A stretch of DNA of 64,000 bases from Akkermansia sp. (lineage in GTDB: Bacteria; Verrucomicrobiota; Verrucomicrobiia; Verrucomicrobiales; Akkermansiaceae), in the NCBI GenBank assembly GCA_017558555.1, contig JAFYUJ010000069.1, forward strand, positions 35,449-99,448, written 5' to 3'. This document shows positions 60,492-64,000 of this stretch, one piece after another (positions within the stretch are counted from its first letter, which is position 1; each line of letters starts with the position of its first letter). A program made the translations under genes and the position numbers. The notes under the pieces were generated by a model, which ran no database searches, was not told where the DNA came from, and saw only the letters and a list, made by a program, of their open reading frames with translations.

Positions 60492-61538
60492 ATGGCTGCA
60501 CTCCCCAAATTGTCCTATGTCTTTCTCTCGTACAACCGAGCGAAATACATTCGTGCAGCCATAAAAACGGCCTTTGCCCAGGATTACGAAGGGGAGCTTG
60601 AATACATTTTTTCCGATGATTGTTCCACCGATGGCACCTTTGACATCATCAAAGAATGTGTGGCTCAATATAAAGGCCATCGGAGGGTCGTGGTGACTCA
60701 AACACCCTGCAATTTGCATTTGGCCGGCAACACGAATCATGCTCTGCAATTTGTGGAATCTGACTGGATTGTCCGGGCGGATGATGATGACCTTGCCACG
60801 CCGGATAGGTGCAGTATCATCGGCAAAGCTATAGCCGCACATCCGGAGGCCACATTTGTCTTCAACCGCATGGAAACATTTGTCGATGCGCAGGAAGAAG
60901 ACATCAAGGCCAAGCTGAATCAGCGCAATGGAGCAATCCCTCCGCCCCGCATCATAGACATCAAGCAGGGAGATGATGCTCTGGCCGAATTTTCAACACA
61001 CTTATGCCTGCACCAGGTGTGGTCAATGAAGCATTATAGGCAGTTTGGACCCCTGCCCGCAGATGCTAATTTTGTGGATGATGTGGTATCCCTCTATCGC
61101 TCTGTCGCTTTGGGGTATGGTGTCCATATAGACGCTGTTACCATGTACATACGAAACGGCAGCGGCAACATGAGCCGGGGTGGGGATGATGGGAACACCG
61201 GCTATCAAGCCATTATGCGATTGGAGCGGTTCAATGACAAATATCACAATGTCACTCTCCCACCATTGGAGAAAACTGTTCAAGACGTGGAGGATTACAT
61301 CCGCCAGTCTTTGACATTCGATGAACAACACCTCGTTCAAGCATACATAGACAAACTGAAACAGAATCTGGAGACTCGCCGCATGCTCTGCACCTATTGG
61401 AGAGGCTCCACACTCAATCGCATTCGTATTGCCCGCAAGCTGGGACAGCGCGGCGTATTTGTGGCACTACGATGCCTTCCCATGCCCCTGTTTGCCGCCA
61501 TTATGGCTACTTATCGCAAGGTTAAAAACATGTTCTGA
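60492..61538 (+). CDS. Glycosyltransferase family 2 protein
   Basis: A 348-residue GT-A enzyme from MAALPKLSYVFLSYNRAKYI; a longer frame begins within argG and is rejected. The nucleotide-sugar motifs are SYNRAKYIRAAIKTAF, FSDDCSTDGT and the DxD-type site in VRADDDDLATPD. A C-terminal helical and basic tail suggests membrane association. It probably acts in surface polysaccharide synthesis. It overlaps or adjoins the next glycosyltransferase (1 bp gap). Confidence 0.88.
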   Translation: MAALPKLSYVFLSYNRAKYIRAAIKTAFAQDYEGELEYIFSDDCSTDGTFDIIKECVAQYKGHRRVVVTQTPCNLHLAGNTNHALQFVESDWIVRADDDDLATPDRCSIIGKAIAAHPEATFVFNRMETFVDAQEEDIKAKLNQRNGAIPPPRIIDIKQGDDALAEFSTHLCLHQVWSMKHYRQFGPLPADANFVDDVVSLYRSVALGYGVHIDAVTMYIRNGSGNMSRGGDDGNTGYQAIMRLERFNDKYHNVTLPPLEKTVQDVEDYIRQSLTFDEQHLVQAYIDKLKQNLETRRMLCTYWRGSTLNRIRIARKLGQRGVFVALRCLPMPLFAAIMATYRKVKNMF

Positions 61539-61539
61539 T

Positions 61540-62706
61540 ATGGAAAAAGGCAAACCATTATCCGTTTTCATGCATCCGCGAGCTTTTTGGTTTTTGAAGT
61601 TCAGCGGAGTGTCCCGATATGTGTGTGAACTGGCACACCACCTCGAAGGCATGGGGGTGGATGTTCAGATACCTATCAAGGAAACCATCAATGAATACTT
61701 AAAGGCCCTGCCTTCTTTTCCCAGGATGGCTGCATCGGCATGCCCTGCTCCATTTCCCATCCGCGCTATGCACAAAATACTTGCCAGCACGCCCCTCAGG
61801 GAAAAGGCAAGAAGAATGGAACTTCGATATCAGTCCATTCAATACATGAAGTCTCACGAGTTCGACATCATCCATCCTACGCACAACAATGCCATTGAGA
61901 TTTTGCCCCGCATGGGTAATAAGCCCCTTGTTGTCACCGTGCATGATATGACCCACGAGCTCCGCCCTTCCAGCTTCCCGGCCACAGATCCATCCTCATA
62001 CCGTAAACGCCTTTTTGTGGAACGGGCTCAGCGGGTCATAGCCATCTCTGAATGCACAAAGAATGATTTGGTGCGTCTTTTCAATGTCAATCCGGATAAG
62101 ATAGATGTTGTGCATCATGGCAACTCTCTCACGCTGCCAGCCCATGTAGACCATATCCAAATGAACATCCCTGCCCGTTATGTGCTATACGTGGGTGGGC
62201 GCAATGGCTACAAGAACTTCCACACCTTTGCTGAAGCATTTGCAAAAGTGGCCGCAGCGGATGCAACGATTCACATGGTCTGCGCCGGCGGTGGAGCATT
62301 CAGCGAGGCCGAACGCCAACTGCTGCATCAACTGGGTATTGCCGAGAGATGCCATCAAATGTGGGTCTCCGATGATGAATTGGCGGTATTGTATCACAGA
62401 ACGGAGTGCTTTGTGTACCCTTCTGAATACGAGGGATTTGGGCTACCCATTCTGGAGGCCTTTGAATGCGGCGCCCCGGTCATCTGCTCGGAAGCAAGCT
62501 GTTTCCCGGAAATAGCATCATATGCAGCGTCCTATTTCTCTACAACCGATTCTAATGACTTGGCGGCCAAGATAACACAAGTGCTTGCATCTCCTGAGAT
62601 GAGGCAATCCTTGCTTGATAACGGTAAGAAACGGCTGGCAGATTTCTCGTGGAAGAAGACCGCAGAAAAGACCTTGGAAACTTACCTTAAGGCGCTGGGG
62701 CGGTAA
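61540..62706 (+). CDS. Glycosyltransferase family 4 (GT-B) protein
   Basis: A 388-residue protein from MEKGKPLSVFMHPRAFWFLK. The N-terminal domain carries GVSRYVCELAHHL. The C-terminal GT4 motifs are AISECTKNDLVRLF, YVLYVGGRNGYKNF and the E-x7-E signature in YPSEYEGFGLPILEAFECG. Likely adds a sugar to a lipid-linked glycan in the cytoplasm. It starts 1 bp after the GT2 stop (TGATATG), and its 3' end overlaps the convergent acetyltransferase by 20 bp. Confidence 0.9.
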   Translation: MEKGKPLSVFMHPRAFWFLKFSGVSRYVCELAHHLEGMGVDVQIPIKETINEYLKALPSFPRMAASACPAPFPIRAMHKILASTPLREKARRMELRYQSIQYMKSHEFDIIHPTHNNAIEILPRMGNKPLVVTVHDMTHELRPSSFPATDPSSYRKRLFVERAQRVIAISECTKNDLVRLFNVNPDKIDVVHHGNSLTLPAHVDHIQMNIPARYVLYVGGRNGYKNFHTFAEAFAKVAAADATIHMVCAGGGAFSEAERQLLHQLGIAERCHQMWVSDDELAVLYHRTECFVYPSEYEGFGLPILEAFECGAPVICSEASCFPEIASYAASYFSTTDSNDLAAKITQVLASPEMRQSLLDNGKKRLADFSWKKTAEKTLETYLKALGR

Positions 62707-63277
62707 GGTGTGCCGGTAGCGGACTATATGTAGCCGGATTGCCTATGGCAATGTGGCCCGCTGGCATATCTTTCGTTACAACTGCACCGGCTGCCACCAC
62801 ACAGTCATCACCAATGGTAACACCTTTCAGGATAATGCTGCGCATGCCAATGTAGCATCTCTTACCAATGATGATAGGCTTGCCTGTCCGCTGCGTTCGT
62901 CCCAGCCAGCCAATCTCAGGAGAATACTCGTGTTCTTTACAATCGTAGAGGATGGCATCAGGGCCAATGATGGTGTATTCACCAACGGACACATGATTGG
63001 CACACACTATCTTGCAACCGCTCAGGCCACAATGGTCATGCAATTCCACACGAGCCCCCGGCTCTACGGTGGAAATTGATATAGGAAGGCGGATGAGCGT
63101 GTTATACTTCTTTTTGGAGTGCATCACCACCTCATTCCCCACCACTATTTCAGAGTTTTTGCAGCGTCTCAATTCCGGGAATCCACTCACGAAGCACTTC
63201 TTGCCAAATTGTACCCCCTTCAGCTTGAAGTATATCAGCTTAAAGGCATAGATAAAACGTAAAATGCGGATTTTCAT
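62687..63277 (-). CDS. Left-handed beta-helix (hexapeptide repeat) acyltransferase
   Basis: A 196-residue protein of the CysE/LacA/WbbJ type. Hexapeptide repeats run from about 70 to 185: VSVGEYTIIGPDAILYDC, IIIGKRCYIGMRSIIL, GVTIGDDCVVAAGAVV, ending KDMPAGHIAIGNPA. The His in the catalytic loop is probably in KEHEYSP. It likely O-acetylates a sugar of the surface polysaccharide. It is convergent with the GT4 gene by a 20-bp tail overlap and follows the DUF418 gene by 18 bp on the same strand. Confidence 0.88.
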   Translation of the reverse strand: MKIRILRFIYAFKLIYFKLKGVQFGKKCFVSGFPELRRCKNSEIVVGNEVVMHSKKKYNTLIRLPISISTVEPGARVELHDHCGLSGCKIVCANHVSVGEYTIIGPDAILYDCKEHEYSPEIGWLGRTQRTGKPIIIGKRCYIGMRSIILKGVTIGDDCVVAAGAVVTKDMPAGHIAIGNPATYSPLPAHLTAPAP

Positions 63278-63295
63278 GGCTCAAAACAGAAAGAT

Positions 63296-64000
63296 TTACA
63301 TACCGAGACGCGTCAGGCGTCGCCATATCCCCTCCAAGGGGCCATACTTGAAATACTTTAGCCACACGTGGCACAGGATAAGCTGCAACAGATACAGCAA
63401 GGCCCCCACACCCATGTAGGCGGAGGTGCTCAGGTGCGGTCCCAACGCCGCTCCGTACCCACATATAAGCCAGAGCATAACCACGCTCTGCATAATGTAG
63501 CAAGTTAATGTACAACGTCCAATGGGCAATAATGCCTTGCTCAGCGCTTGCGTCCACGATTTACTCAGCAACCATGCAACAAGAGGAACAAACATGAGGA
63601 CAAAAGCCTGATTGACCCACAATTTGCAGATAGTGGTCATGCCATGTGAGCTTCCCCATACGTGGAAAAACACCAAGGCAACAACGTACAATCCGGCTCC
63701 GCAAAGACCAATATAGAGCAATCTTTGCGATTTTTCTTCAAACAGTCGCAATCTGCCGGCCACAATACCAATCAGGAACAGCCCCACCAAACTCCAGATG
63801 CGATAGGTATACAGCGTATAAAGGAAGCTGTGCATGACACCGCAAGTGATGTTCCATACACCCATCCCTGCCCAGGTTGCGGTTGCGCTGGCAGGGGCTC
63901 CGGGCATGCCCAGCGATTGGCACACATGTCCATACCACTCATAAAGCACTTCCGGTTGCCCGGTCATGTAGTTGAACAAGGCGTGAGGCTGCAAGAAACA
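63296..64000 (-). CDS. DUF418 membrane protein, C-terminal part (5' end outside window)
   Basis: The frame is open to the window edge, so the TTG near 63994 is internal. The visible 234 residues have about six membrane helices. The DUF418 hallmarks are present: LLPIGRCTLTCYIMQS and the terminal GPLEGIWRRLTRLGM (usually GPLEWLWR-x-LT). The family is related to membrane acyltransferases; substrate unknown. It is upstream of the acetyltransferase on the same strand, consistent with glycan acylation. Confidence 0.82.
   Translation of the reverse strand, partial: CFLQPHALFNYMTGQPEVLYEWYGHVCQSLGMPGAPASATATWAGMGVWNITCGVMHSFLYTLYTYRIWSLVGLFLIGIVAGRLRLFEEKSQRLLYIGLCGAGLYVVALVFFHVWGSSHGMTTICKLWVNQAFVLMFVPLVAWLLSKSWTQALSKALLPIGRCTLTCYIMQSVVMLWLICGYGAALGPHLSTSAYMGVGALLYLLQLILCHVWLKYFKYGPLEGIWRRLTRLGM

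Overview
The window is about 64 kb of bacterial chromosome with dense, mostly operonic coding. There is no rRNA to place it. The content suggests a Verrucomicrobiota bacterium close to Akkermansiaceae (inference). It encodes three secreted glycan-trimming enzymes suited to mucin: a sialate O-acetylesterase, a GH20 beta-hexosaminidase and a GH29 alpha-L-fucosidase. It also has PilT-type ATPases, HPr kinase, a GldA/GldF/GldG-like ABC system with a DUF4340 protein, and Shine-Dalgarno sites that are weak or absent. Two tRNA genes are present, Ser(GGA) and Leu(CAA).

Layout. 1-3.4 kb: the 3' end of rmuC, convergent with an hprK-nif3-rluD operon. 3.5-6.1 kb: two tandem PilT ATPases ending at a strong terminator. 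6.1-11.2 kb: one giant reading frame for a phage- or conjugative-element-type polyvalent protein, squeezed between the pilT terminator and the terminator and 3' end of tRNA-Ser. It looks like the fragment left by an integrated element. 11.4-18.4 kb: sialate O-acetylesterase, fabI, a YbjN-like gene, a marR/alr divergent pair and the hexosaminidase. 18.5-24.2 kb: a ROK-like regulator, pyrG, a sodium:solute symporter, tRNA-Leu and a DUF3089 hydrolase. 24.5-29 kb: osmC, a membrane protein, a proline-rich repeat lipoprotein, tlyA, and a cdaA / mini-YbbR / bioD operon. 28.8-37.4 kb: parvulin, aroA, dnaG, a CPBP protease, thiL, dnaA, an IscR-like regulator and tatA. 37.5-46 kb: a lipoprotein, a FAH-family enzyme, pyrD, transaldolase, galE, a secreted Cys/His protein, khpA and priA. 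46.1-53.6 kb: the Gld-like ABC operon and the fucosidase. 53.6-60.4 kb: prmA, tsaB, a YkgJ-type protein, a TerB/ABCG fusion and argG. 60.5-64 kb: the start of a surface-polysaccharide locus (two glycosyltransferases, an acetyltransferase, a DUF418 membrane protein).

Most of the window is housekeeping. The two signals that stand out are the polyvalent-protein remnant at 6.1-11.2 kb and a recurrent promoter layout. In the latter, a TTGNCN / 16-17 bp / TANNNT promoter ends only 6-12 bp before the start codon, which predicts leaderless or nearly leaderless mRNAs for about ten genes. No insertion sequence, integrase or CRISPR array was seen.
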